Assembly (NCBI GenBank): GCA_018669845.1
Contig: JABHSO010000116.1
Location: forward strand, 1-35,183
DNA from: Gammaproteobacteria bacterium
Lineage (GTDB): Bacteria > Pseudomonadota > Gammaproteobacteria > GCA-001735895
Direction: 5' to 3'
Length of the DNA: 35,183 bases
Under the pieces are notes generated by a model. The model had not been told where the DNA came from. It did no database searches and saw nothing but the letters and a program-made list of their open reading frames with translations. A program made the translations under genes and the position numbers. Below, piece after piece: positions 8,158 through 15,440 of the stretch (positions are counted from its first letter, which is position 1; every line of letters begins with the position of its first letter).

Positions 8158-9831
8158 ATGTTTATAACCTATACGAATCCAGTTTATGAATATAAAAAAT
8201 CACCCGATCAGAGTGCAACTGAGATTGTTCATCATCCTGTAATTGTTGTTGGTGCCGGTCCGGTTGGTATGGGTGCAGCATTGGATCTCGGGCAGTATGG
8301 CAATGATGTGCTGGTGCTTGATGATAATAATACCGTCAGTGTCGGGTCTCGAGCTGTGTGTTATTCAAAACGTGCACTGGAAGTACTGGATCGGCTCGGT
8401 TGTGCTGAGCGTATGATTGAGAAAGGGGTTACCTGGAATGTCGGAAAAATATTCTTTCGTGATGAACTGGTGACTCAGTTTGACCTGTTACCTGAAGCGG
8501 GTCACAAAATCCCTGCCTTCATTAATCTTCAGCAATATTACCTGGAAGAATACATGGTAGACCGGTTGAATGAACTGGATACTGTTGAGACTCGCTGGAA
8601 GAATAAGGTAAGTGCGGTAGAGCAGAATGATGACATAGTGAACGTAACTGTCGATACTCCAGATGGCGAATATCAACTAAGCTGTGACTGGCTTATCGTA
8701 GCAGATGGTGCGAACAGTGATGTGCGAGCCATGATGGGGCTAGAGTCTACAGGCAAGGTCTTTAAAGACCGTTTTCTGATTGCCGACATCGTTATGAAGG
8801 CGGGATTTCCTCCCGAGCGTTGGTTCAACTTTGACCCTTCCTATCATCGTGGTCAGTCTACCTTGTTACACCGTCAGTCGGATGACGTGTGGCGTCTGGA
8901 TTTTCAGCTGGGTTGGGACAAAGATCCAGAAGAAGAAAAGAAGCCTGAAAATGTGATTCCAAGAGTCAAAGCGATGATGGGCGATGATGTTGATTTTGAG
9001 CTGGAATGGGCCAGTGTTTATACGTTCCAGTGTCGGCGAATGGAAAGATTTCGAAAAGGTAGAGTCTTATTTACTGGTGATGCTGCACATCAGGTTTCAC
9101 CCTTCGGAGCACGCGGTGCAAACTCTGGGTTACAGGATACCGATAACCTTATCTGGAAACTTAAACTGGTTATGGAGCAAAAAGCTCCATTGAAGTTACT
9201 GGATACCTATTGTGATGAACGTGAGTTTGCTGCCGATGAAAATATTATGAACTCAACACGGGCAACAGATTTTATTACACCCAAAAGTGCAGCTTCAAAG
9301 TCCTTCCGTGATGCGACCCTGGAGTTGTCTAAACGCTTTGAGTTTGCGCGTAAGTTAACAAACTCTGGTCGTCTTTCTGATACGGCATTTCTGCTGGATT
9401 CCACTTTGAACACACCAGATGAGAATTCCTTTGAAGGTGATATGGTACCCGGAGCAGTAATGAGTGATGCACCTGTATCGGGTCAAAATGGTGAGCAATG
9501 GTTATTAGATTCTCTTGGGAATCACTTTACCTGCCTGATATTTGTAAATTCTGCTGATGACATCAGTTTATCTCAACTTGAAGTACTGGAGACTTTGCAG
9601 CAAGATAAAATTAAGCTGGTACCTTTAGTCGTTATGACGGGACAGGCTAAAACTACAATTGATGAAATACATACTCTGTTAGACACTGGCGGTATATCTA
9701 AACAACGTTTCGATGCCTTGTCTGGAACCACTTATCTTGTTCGCCCTGATCAACACGTATGTGCGCGGTGGCGATCACTGGATGCTGACAAAGTCAGACA
9801 ATCAATGTTACGTGCTACCGCAAACCTTTAA
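8158..9831 (+). CDS. FAD-dependent aromatic-ring hydroxylase (MhpA/PheA-type class A monooxygenase)
   Basis: A 557-residue flavoprotein monooxygenase that would insert one hydroxyl into a phenolic ring using NAD(P)H and O2. Rossmann GAGPVG (Gly32-Gly37) binds FAD, the DG motif is Asp183-Gly184 (VADGANSD), and the GD motif is Gly307-Asp308 (LFTGDAAHQVSPFGARG). A C-terminal thioredoxin-like region (about 430-555), as in phenol hydroxylase and MhpA, follows. The segment YEYKKSPDQ before the FAD fold is typical of the subfamily that sits next to DUF2783 genes. Given maiA and fahA nearby, conversion of a hydroxyphenylacetate to homogentisate, or of a similar acid to a p-diol, is the best inference. 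The substrate cannot be read from sequence. Confidence 0.88.
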   Translation: MFITYTNPVYEYKKSPDQSATEIVHHPVIVVGAGPVGMGAALDLGQYGNDVLVLDDNNTVSVGSRAVCYSKRALEVLDRLGCAERMIEKGVTWNVGKIFFRDELVTQFDLLPEAGHKIPAFINLQQYYLEEYMVDRLNELDTVETRWKNKVSAVEQNDDIVNVTVDTPDGEYQLSCDWLIVADGANSDVRAMMGLESTGKVFKDRFLIADIVMKAGFPPERWFNFDPSYHRGQSTLLHRQSDDVWRLDFQLGWDKDPEEEKKPENVIPRVKAMMGDDVDFELEWASVYTFQCRRMERFRKGRVLFTGDAAHQVSPFGARGANSGLQDTDNLIWKLKLVMEQKAPLKLLDTYCDEREFAADENIMNSTRATDFITPKSAASKSFRDATLELSKRFEFARKLTNSGRLSDTAFLLDSTLNTPDENSFEGDMVPGAVMSDAPVSGQNGEQWLLDSLGNHFTCLIFVNSADDISLSQLEVLETLQQDKIKLVPLVVMTGQAKTTIDEIHTLLDTGGISKQRFDALSGTTYLVRPDQHVCARWRSLDADKVRQSMLRATANL

Positions 9832-9841
9832 GGAGAGCATT

Positions 9842-10066
9842 ATGGAATTAAATACAGACCCTAACTTTTTTCATCCAGGTATAAAAATGTTTCGTGCTTA
9901 TCGTGCTGGAGATGATTTTTATGAAGCATTAATTGAAATGCATCGTGATTTAACTGATGAAGATAGCCAGCGAGTGAATGCCAGATTAATTTTATTACTG
10001 GCAAATCAAATAGGTGACCTGTCTGTTTTACAACAGGCGATGGATGCCGCCAGAAATGATATTTAG
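9842..10066 (+). CDS. Small DUF2783-type protein
   Basis: A 74-residue acidic, mostly helical protein starting MELNTDPNFF, with the helix-rich core GDDFYEALIEMHRDLTDEDS and ARLILLLANQIGD. A strong AAGGAG lies about 8 bases before ATG 9842. It starts 10 bases after the hydroxylase stop and ends 9 bases before maiA, so all three are co-translated. The pattern matches the DUF2783 family, which habitually accompanies class A FAD hydroxylases. Its function is unknown; an accessory subunit or stability factor for the hydroxylase is an inference from this linkage. No signal peptide or metal motif is visible. Confidence 0.78.
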   Translation: MELNTDPNFFHPGIKMFRAYRAGDDFYEALIEMHRDLTDEDSQRVNARLILLLANQIGDLSVLQQAMDAARNDI

Positions 10067-10075
10067 GAGAAACTC

Positions 10076-10711
10076 ATGAAACTGTATAGCTATTACAGAT
10101 CCTCAGCAGCTTATAGGGTTCGAATTGCACTCAACCTGAAAGGCATAAAATATGAACAGGTAGCCGTGAATCTGTTGAAAGAAGAAGAAATGTCTGAATC
10201 TTATGCTGCGGTCAATCCACAAAACATGGTTCCGGTTCTGGAGCATGAAGGGCGAACTTTTTTTCAATCAATGGCAATTCTGGAATATCTTGAAGAGTCT
10301 TTTACACAGCATAAAATCTTACCTGAAGATGCAGTTACACGTGCCAGAGTCAGGGCGTTAGCGAATATTATAGCCTGCGATATTCATCCACTAAATAATC
10401 TTAGAGTGTTGAAGTACCTGGGTAATAACTTTGAAGCAAATGCCAATCAAAAAAATCTCTGGTATAGGCACTGGATAGAGCAGGGTTTTGCAGCCATGGA
10501 AGTACAGCTTAAAGATGTCTCCAATGGCTCGTTTTGTGTGGGTGAAGAAGCCGGTATGGCTGATGTGCTGCTAATTCCACAAGTTTATAATGCCCGGCGT
10601 TTTGAGGTTGATATGTCACAATATCCACTAATATCATCGATTGAGCAACACTGCCTGACCCTGGCTCCATTTATCCAGGCTATACCTGAAAATCAACCAG
10701 ATGCTATTTAA
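10076..10711 (+). CDS. maiA: Maleylacetoacetate isomerase (zeta-class glutathione transferase)
   Basis: A 211-residue zeta GST. The N-terminal thioredoxin fold carries the active-site segment YYRSSAAYRVRIAL (residues 6-19), followed by NPQNMVPVLE (cis-Pro) and the SMAILEYLEE glutathione-binding turn. The C-terminal helical domain ends in PFIQAIPENQPDA, the usual family ending. It isomerises maleylacetoacetate to fumarylacetoacetate, the substrate of FahA at 4588. AGGAGA precedes ATG by 6 bases; it is 9 bases after the DUF2783 gene. Maleylpyruvate isomerase is a close relative, but the neighbouring full-length fumarylacetoacetase favours the homogentisate route. Confidence 0.93.
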   Translation: MKLYSYYRSSAAYRVRIALNLKGIKYEQVAVNLLKEEEMSESYAAVNPQNMVPVLEHEGRTFFQSMAILEYLEESFTQHKILPEDAVTRARVRALANIIACDIHPLNNLRVLKYLGNNFEANANQKNLWYRHWIEQGFAAMEVQLKDVSNGSFCVGEEAGMADVLLIPQVYNARRFEVDMSQYPLISSIEQHCLTLAPFIQAIPENQPDAI

Positions 10712-10757
10712 AGTTATGCTTAAAAATAGATAAATATTTGTGGAATGATATTTGATA

Positions 10758-10824
10758 GTAGGGTGCTCCGTGCGCACCATTGGCCCTGGTACTGAAATCA
10801 AATGGTGCGCGCGGCGCACCCTAC
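10758..10824. repeat. REP-like inverted pair with GTAG foot (copy A1)
   Basis: Left arm begins GTAGGGTGCTCCGTGCGCAC (10758), right arm ends GGTGCGCGCGGCGCACC plus CTAC (10824). Each arm can itself fold as a short hairpin, and the two arms pair with each other. The final CTA provides the stop codon of the minus-strand P-loop gene (10821-10823). Confidence 0.9.
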
Positions 10825-11333
10825 AAAATACTAATGGTGCTTAGAAAATCTTGTACTTCACTTCTAGTCTTTAAAATGATGATTTTTCTGGACTTACCGA
10901 TGACTTTTAATTTTTTCATTACCAGTGGTCTCCGTAGACGTCGAAAAGTCCAGACATAATTTAAAAATTCAAGGGATAATTGTTCACTATTACCTTCAGT
11001 CATATCTGGGCGTGTTGTATTTCGATATTTAAAATAACGTTTTGTCACGCTCGTCAGACAAACCATTGTTGGTAAATCAAGAAAGATGATGGTATCAGCG
11101 TTTTCTAAACGAAGATCCATGGTTTTACCATAATTACCATCCATAACCCATTTATCGCTAACCAAGATGTCTTGCTGTTTTGTAGTAAATTCATCATGTT
11201 TACTGGGTATCCAGCCAGGCTTCCAGAATAAGCAGTCAAGGTGATGCACAGGTAAAGAGAGTAAATTTCCTAATGTTATCGACAGCACAGACTTGCCTGC
11301 TCCTCCGCATCCTATGATTGCAATTTTCTTCAT
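10821..11333 (-). CDS. P-loop NTPase, FlaR/adenylate-kinase-like
   Basis: A 170-residue small kinase-like P-loop protein. Walker A is GCGGAGKS (Gly8-Ser15); then HHLDCLFWKPGW, WVMDGNYG and DTIIFLDLP are the pattern of the topology-modulation (FlaR-like) family. The reaction and substrate are unknown. Its ATG overlaps the stop of a VOC-gene remnant as TAATG (11335-11331), which points to an ancestral two-gene operon. Its stop codon and end come from repeat A1, so the original C-terminus may have been slightly different. It is transcribed away from paaA. Confidence 0.82.
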   Translation of the reverse strand: MKKIAIIGCGGAGKSVLSITLGNLLSLPVHHLDCLFWKPGWIPSKHDEFTTKQQDILVSDKWVMDGNYGKTMDLRLENADTIIFLDLPTMVCLTSVTKRYFKYRNTTRPDMTEGNSEQLSLEFLNYVWTFRRLRRPLVMKKLKVIGKSRKIIILKTRSEVQDFLSTISIL

Positions 11334-11470
11334 TAGAAAGGTAACTCAGCCATTATTCCAATCAGGTTTTTATCTGGATCAATTAAAAATTCAATCCACA
11401 AACCATGATTTTTATTTTGATATGCGAATTCATAGGATGAATTTAATGTAAAACTACAGAAGGTAGACTG
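11333..11470 (-). pseudogene. Remnant of a second VOC/glyoxalase-like gene (C-terminal part only)
   Basis: Reading the minus strand, 45 in-frame codons run from just after a TAA (11473-11471) to TAA 11335-11333, without a start codon. The end, WIEFLIDPDKNLIGIMAEL, fits the C-terminal strand pattern of VOC proteins (EF.DPDGNL..LM). The stop overlaps the ATG of the P-loop gene as TAATG. I infer that the rest of the gene was deleted when the paa promoter region was joined here. A chance frame cannot be excluded. Confidence 0.45.
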
Positions 11471-11550
11471 TTATACAGTCACCGAGCTTAGTTCGCAATC
11501 TATTGCCCTGGAAACTCAATTAACCAATCAATTAAAGTGATACAAAAAAA

Positions 11551-11598
11551 TTGACTGTATGGTTGAAAAACGTATCATAATAGATATTGAATTATGAT
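11551..11598 (+). promoter_or_regulatory. paaA promoter with overlapping inverted repeat
   Basis: TTGACT (11551-11556) and TATCAT (11573-11578), 16 bases apart, form a plausible sigma70 promoter about 35 bases before paaA. ATCATAAT (11574-11581) and ATTATGAT (11591-11598) are perfect 8-bp inverted arms with a 9-base spacer, covering the -10 box and start point, a typical repressor position. The regulator (PaaX- or PaaR-like) is not in the window. Confidence 0.6.
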
Positions 11599-11617
11599 CA
11601 TCTCAGGAGGATGAATC

Positions 11618-12550
11618 GTGGAAATCGATCAGGAACAGAAATTCCAGAACAAGATTGATACCGAAGAAAAGATTGAACCTAAAGACTGGATGCCAGATGC
11701 ATACCGTAAAAATTTGATTCGTCAGATTTCACAACATGCTCACTCTGAAGTGATTGGCATGCAGCCGGAAGGTAACTGGATTTCACGTGCACCGTCACTG
11801 CGTCGTAAAGCCATTTTACTGGCTAAAGTGCAGGATGAAGGGGGGCATGGGTTATACCTTTATAGTACTGCCGAGACTCTGGGCATTACTCGAGAAGAAA
11901 TGATCAATGCGCTACAAGATGGTAGTGCTAAATATGCATCTATTTTTAACTATCCAACACAAACCTGGGCAGACGTTGGGGCTATTGGCTGGCTGGTTGA
12001 TGGTGCAGCTATCGTTAACCAGATTTCCCTGCAACGAACGTCTTATGGTCCATATTCCCGCAGCATGGTGCGTATCTGTAAAGAGGAAAGTTTTCATCAG
12101 CGCCAGGGGTATGAATTGATGCTGGCACTCAGTCGTGGCAGTGAGGCTCAGAAAGAAATGGCGCAGGATTCTCTGAATCGTTTTTACTGGCCAGCATTAA
12201 TGATGTTTGGTCCACATGATACCGAATCTGCTCATTCAGCTTCATCCATGAAGTGGAAAATAAAACGAGAAACTAATGATGACCTTCGCCAGAAGTTTAT
12301 CGACCAGACGGCTCCACAGATTGAGTTTCTGGGACTTTCTCACCCGGATAAAAATTTAAAATGGAATGAAAAACGCAGTCATTATGATTGTGGTGAAATT
12401 AACTGGGATGAATTCTGGCGAGTGATTAATGGTGATGGCCATTGTAACCGTCAGCGTGTGCAGCACCATATCAATGCGCATGAAGAGGGAGCCTGGGTTC
12501 GTGAAGCCCTGGTCAGTTATCAACAAAAGAAAAAAACCAAAGCCGCCTGA
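11618..12550 (+). CDS. paaA: Phenylacetyl-CoA 1,2-epoxidase, catalytic subunit A
   Basis: A 310-residue ferritin-like di-iron oxygenase subunit (E. coli PaaA is 309). The helix pairs carrying carboxylate/His ligands are visible in [20 protein letters not shown] and [26 protein letters not shown] and PHDTESAHS are also family-typical. With PaaC it converts phenylacetyl-CoA to the ring 1,2-epoxide, fed electrons by PaaE. Start is GTG 11618, with AGGAGG 7 bases upstream; the ATG at 11611 is out of frame. It is the first gene of paaABCDE. Confidence 0.96.
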   Translation: MEIDQEQKFQNKIDTEEKIEPKDWMPDAYRKNLIRQISQHAHSEVIGMQPEGNWISRAPSLRRKAILLAKVQDEGGHGLYLYSTAETLGITREEMINALQDGSAKYASIFNYPTQTWADVGAIGWLVDGAAIVNQISLQRTSYGPYSRSMVRICKEESFHQRQGYELMLALSRGSEAQKEMAQDSLNRFYWPALMMFGPHDTESAHSASSMKWKIKRETNDDLRQKFIDQTAPQIEFLGLSHPDKNLKWNEKRSHYDCGEINWDEFWRVINGDGHCNRQRVQHHINAHEEGAWVREALVSYQQKKKTKAA

Positions 12551-12573
12551 GGGTGGAAAACAGGAGATAAAAA

Positions 12574-12861
12574 ATGTCAGCAGAAAATTTACAACTGTTT
12601 GAAATCTTTCTTCGTTCCAGGCGTGGTCTTGATCATAAACATGTTGGTAGTCTACATGCAGAAGATCATGAACAGGCTCTTGAATATGCACGTGATGTAT
12701 ATACGCGTCGAGGTGAAGGGGTCAGTATCTGGGTCGTAAAATCGGATGATATCTGTGCTTCTCAGGAAGACGATAGTGAAAGTTTTTATGATCCCTCAAA
12801 TGATAAACCTTACCGTCTGGCGACTTATTACAAGTTACCGGATGAAGTTAACAACATGTAA
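12574..12861 (+). CDS. paaB: Phenylacetyl-CoA epoxidase subunit B
   Basis: A 95-residue protein (E. coli PaaB is 95) with the family landmarks LFEIFLRSRRGLDHKHVGSL, YTRRGEGVSIWVV and the tail PYRLATYYKLPDEV. PaaB bridges PaaAC heterodimers and is needed for activity although it has no catalytic residues. AGGAGA lies 7 bases before ATG. Its stop overlaps the probable paaC start (TAATG). Confidence 0.96.
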   Translation: MSAENLQLFEIFLRSRRGLDHKHVGSLHAEDHEQALEYARDVYTRRGEGVSIWVVKSDDICASQEDDSESFYDPSNDKPYRLATYYKLPDEVNNM

Positions 12862-13637
12862 TGGTGATGACCATGAATGATGAAACTAAACAGGCTGTTC
12901 TGAATTTCACCGTACGCCTGGGTGATGATGCAGTGGTTATGGGCCATCGTGTTGCTGAGTGGTGTAGAAATGCTCCTTTTCTTGAAGAGGATCTGGCGCT
13001 TAGCAATGTTGCTCTCGACTTTATTGGTCGTGCCAGAATGTTTTATGGTTATGCAGCGGAGCTTGCCAATGATGGTCGTAAAGAAGATGACTTTGCCTAT
13101 ATGCGTGATCATCGTGAATACCAGAATTTATTGATTATGGAATTACCTCGAGGTGATTTTGCCTACACCATGGTTCGTCAATTGCTGGTCGATGTATTCA
13201 ATTTATATTATCTGGAGCAGTTAATGAAATCGACAGATGAAATGCTGGCTGCCATTGCTGCAAAATCCATCAAGGAAACTCGTTACCATCTTCGCCGCAG
13301 CCAGGAATGGGTGCTGCGTCTGGGTTTGGGCACAGAAGAAAGCAAATCTCGTGCGCAGAAAGCACTGGATGATATCTGGGGATTTACCCATGAACTTTTT
13401 GATCTGGATGAATTGGAACAGCAAATGGCAGGTGCCGGTATTGGTGTTGATAATGGAAGTCTAAAAGAAAGTTGGTCTTTAAAAGTTAAGGCTATTCTGC
13501 TGGAAGCTTCGTTGACAGTTCCTGAAGATGGTTGGAAAGTCAAAGGTGGTCGTGAAGGTTATCATACTGAATACCTGGGACAGATGTTAAATGAAATGCA
13601 GTGTGTACATCGGGCTAACCCTGGGCTTGAGTGGTAA
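12861..13637 (+). CDS. paaC: Phenylacetyl-CoA epoxidase structural subunit C
   Basis: A 258-residue ferritin-fold partner of PaaA (E. coli PaaC about 248). LGDDAVVMGHRVAEWC, LALSNVALDFIGRAR and the conserved KEDDFAYMRDHREYQN and MVRQLLVDVF segments identify it; its own metal site is degenerate across the family and it supplies the structural half of the heterodimer. The start at 12861 is translationally coupled to paaB; ATGs at 12867 and 12873 are alternatives that shorten it by 2 or 4 residues. No strong ribosome site precedes any of them. Confidence 0.95.
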   Translation: MVMTMNDETKQAVLNFTVRLGDDAVVMGHRVAEWCRNAPFLEEDLALSNVALDFIGRARMFYGYAAELANDGRKEDDFAYMRDHREYQNLLIMELPRGDFAYTMVRQLLVDVFNLYYLEQLMKSTDEMLAAIAAKSIKETRYHLRRSQEWVLRLGLGTEESKSRAQKALDDIWGFTHELFDLDELEQQMAGAGIGVDNGSLKESWSLKVKAILLEASLTVPEDGWKVKGGREGYHTEYLGQMLNEMQCVHRANPGLEW

Positions 13638-13639
13638 TC

Positions 13640-14176
13640 ATGTCGCAGATTCCGCCACTGGTTGCTGCTGTTTATTCTGAACGTTTAACACGACGAAACG
13701 AATCTGTGCTGACAGAAATATGGGATTTGCTGGATCAGGTTAAAGACCCGGAGATTCCTGTGCTGAGTATTTGGGATCTCGGAGTATTAACCCAGGTAGA
13801 AATGCAGCAGGAAAACCTACTGATTTCAATTACACCGACTTATTCGGGCTGTCCGGCGATGGATACTATTAGAGATGATATCAGCAGTTTATTGGTCGAA
13901 GGTGGATACCAAAATTTTTCTATTAAACTGGTATTGTCTCCCGTCTGGAGTACCGATTTGATGTCTCCGGAAGGTAAAGCAAACTTGCAGCAATATGGGA
14001 TTGCTCCACCCGTTTCTAATGCAAGTTGCAATAGCGATGAATGCTTGAAGATTAGCTGTCCACACTGTGGCTCTTTAAATACGAAAACACTTTCTCAGTT
14101 TGGTTCAACTGCCTGTAAAGCTCTGTATCAGTGCCAGGATTGTAATGAACCCTTTGATTACTTTAAAAATTTTTGA
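13640..14176 (+). CDS. paaD: Phenylacetyl-CoA epoxidase maturation factor D
   Basis: A 178-residue protein with an N-terminal DUF59/MIP18-like domain (residues about 18-110; KDPEIPVLSIWDLGVL and PTYSGCPAMDTI) and a C-terminal zinc-ribbon-like CPHCG...CQDC segment. PaaD is needed to mature the iron centres, most likely Fe-S insertion into PaaE. The upstream in-frame GTG at 13631 overlaps paaC; ATG 13640, two bases after the paaC stop, is the more likely start. Confidence 0.93.
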   Translation: MSQIPPLVAAVYSERLTRRNESVLTEIWDLLDQVKDPEIPVLSIWDLGVLTQVEMQQENLLISITPTYSGCPAMDTIRDDISSLLVEGGYQNFSIKLVLSPVWSTDLMSPEGKANLQQYGIAPPVSNASCNSDECLKISCPHCGSLNTKTLSQFGSTACKALYQCQDCNEPFDYFKNF

Positions 14177-14186
14177 GGATGGACTG

Positions 14187-15281
14187 ATGTCCGATACCAA
14201 ATTTTACTCTCTCACCTTAAAAGACGTACAGCCAGAAACTGACACAGCGGTCTGTTTGACTTTTGATATTCCTGATGAATACAAAAAAACCTTTAAATTC
14301 ATTCAGGGGCAGTTTTTAACCTTAAAAACAACGATAAATGGCGAAGAGGTCAGGCGCTCTTATTCTATCTGTTCCGGTATTGATGATGACTTTATGCGAG
14401 TTGCAATTAAACGAGTAAAAAATGGTTTGTTTTCTAATTGGGCTAATGATTATCTTAAACCCGGTGATCAACTTGAGGTAATGCCACCCCAGGGTAGTTT
14501 CTATTCAGAGCTTAATGTTAAAGCAAAAAATTATATGTGTGTTGCAGTGGGTAGTGGCATTACTCCAATTTTATCTATAATTAAAACGGTGTTGCAGCAA
14601 GAACCTGAAAGCAGGGTGACTCTGGTTTACGGTAACCGTCGAAGTAATTCTGTGATGTTTAAAGATGATTTAAGTTTTATCAAGAATAAATACCTGACTC
14701 GTTTTCAATGGATAAACATCATGAATGAAGAAGATCAGGGGGCTGACCTGTTGAATGGACGCATCGACAATAAAAAAGGTACCGCACTGCATGCCAGTAA
14801 AATGATCGATATTCTGAGTACTGATGAAGCATTCATCTGTGGTCCGGAAGCGATGATGTCTGAAATTTCTCGCGGATTCAGGTCTTCTGGTCTGTCTGAT
14901 GAACAAATTCATTATGAACTGTTTTCTAACTCATCGGAAGATTCTGAAAAGATGATGCAAAAAGCACATCGAAGAATTGAAACCTATGGTGAAGATAAAA
15001 CCAGTAAGGTGACCGTGATTAACGATGGTCGTTCTGTTGCGTTTGATCTGATGACGGTAGGAGAAAACATTCTTGATGCAGGTTTGAATAATGGTCTGGA
15101 ACTACCTTATTCATGCAAAGCAGGCGTCTGTTCAACCTGCAAATGTAAATTGATAAAAGGTAAGGTTGATATGGATATATCCCATGGTCTTGAAGATCAT
15201 GAAGTTGAAGCAGGTTATATCTTAAGCTGTCAGGCGCATCCGATTACCGATGAAGTGGTAGTCGATTTTGATCAGAGGTAA
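14187..15281 (+). CDS. paaE: Phenylacetyl-CoA epoxidase reductase subunit E
   Basis: A 364-residue NAD(P)H reductase (E. coli PaaE 356). It has an FAD domain (RSYS, residues 57-60), a nicotinamide domain (GSGITP, 122-127; ICGPEAMM, 217-224) and a C-terminal plant-type [2Fe-2S] ferredoxin with Cys310, Cys315, Cys318 and Cys348. It passes electrons to the PaaA di-iron centre. I start it at ATG 14187, ten bases after paaD, with GAGGA 7 bases upstream; an open frame further upstream lies inside paaD. It is the last paa gene present: no paaF, G, H, J, K or Z follows; instead there is repeat A2 and an MFS gene. Confidence 0.95.
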   Translation: MSDTKFYSLTLKDVQPETDTAVCLTFDIPDEYKKTFKFIQGQFLTLKTTINGEEVRRSYSICSGIDDDFMRVAIKRVKNGLFSNWANDYLKPGDQLEVMPPQGSFYSELNVKAKNYMCVAVGSGITPILSIIKTVLQQEPESRVTLVYGNRRSNSVMFKDDLSFIKNKYLTRFQWINIMNEEDQGADLLNGRIDNKKGTALHASKMIDILSTDEAFICGPEAMMSEISRGFRSSGLSDEQIHYELFSNSSEDSEKMMQKAHRRIETYGEDKTSKVTVINDGRSVAFDLMTVGENILDAGLNNGLELPYSCKAGVCSTCKCKLIKGKVDMDISHGLEDHEVEAGYILSCQAHPITDEVVVDFDQR

Positions 15282-15318
15282 TTGATTGAACTCGAAAACC
15301 GACAGGTGCAGAGTATTT

Positions 15319-15384
15319 GTAGGGTGTGCCGCGCGCACCATTGAATTTCAGAACCAACATCGATGGTGCGCACGGCGCACCCTA
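15319..15384. repeat. REP-like inverted pair with GTAG foot (copy A2)
   Basis: GTAGGGTGTGCCGCGCGCAC at the left and GGTGCGCACGGCGCACC plus CTA at the right. It closes the paa operon and separates it from the following MFS gene. Confidence 0.9.
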
Positions 15385-15440
15385 TTGATGGTGTATCATT
15401 GAAATTCAGTTTCCCCATTTTAAAAGTTTGAATCTTAAAC

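Noticed and set aside
9713..9841. Longer form of the DUF2783-type protein starting inside the hydroxylase gene
   Set aside because: The extra codons are the hydroxylase C-terminus in another frame; ATG 9842 has a strong ribosome site.
14100..14186. Extended start for paaE
   Set aside because: It overlaps paaD; ATG 14187 has GAGGA at the right distance and the expected N-terminus.
11618..15281. A complete phenylacetate (paa) degradation cluster
   Set aside because: Only paaABCDE is present; ligase, isomerase, ring hydrolase and beta-oxidation genes are absent from the window.
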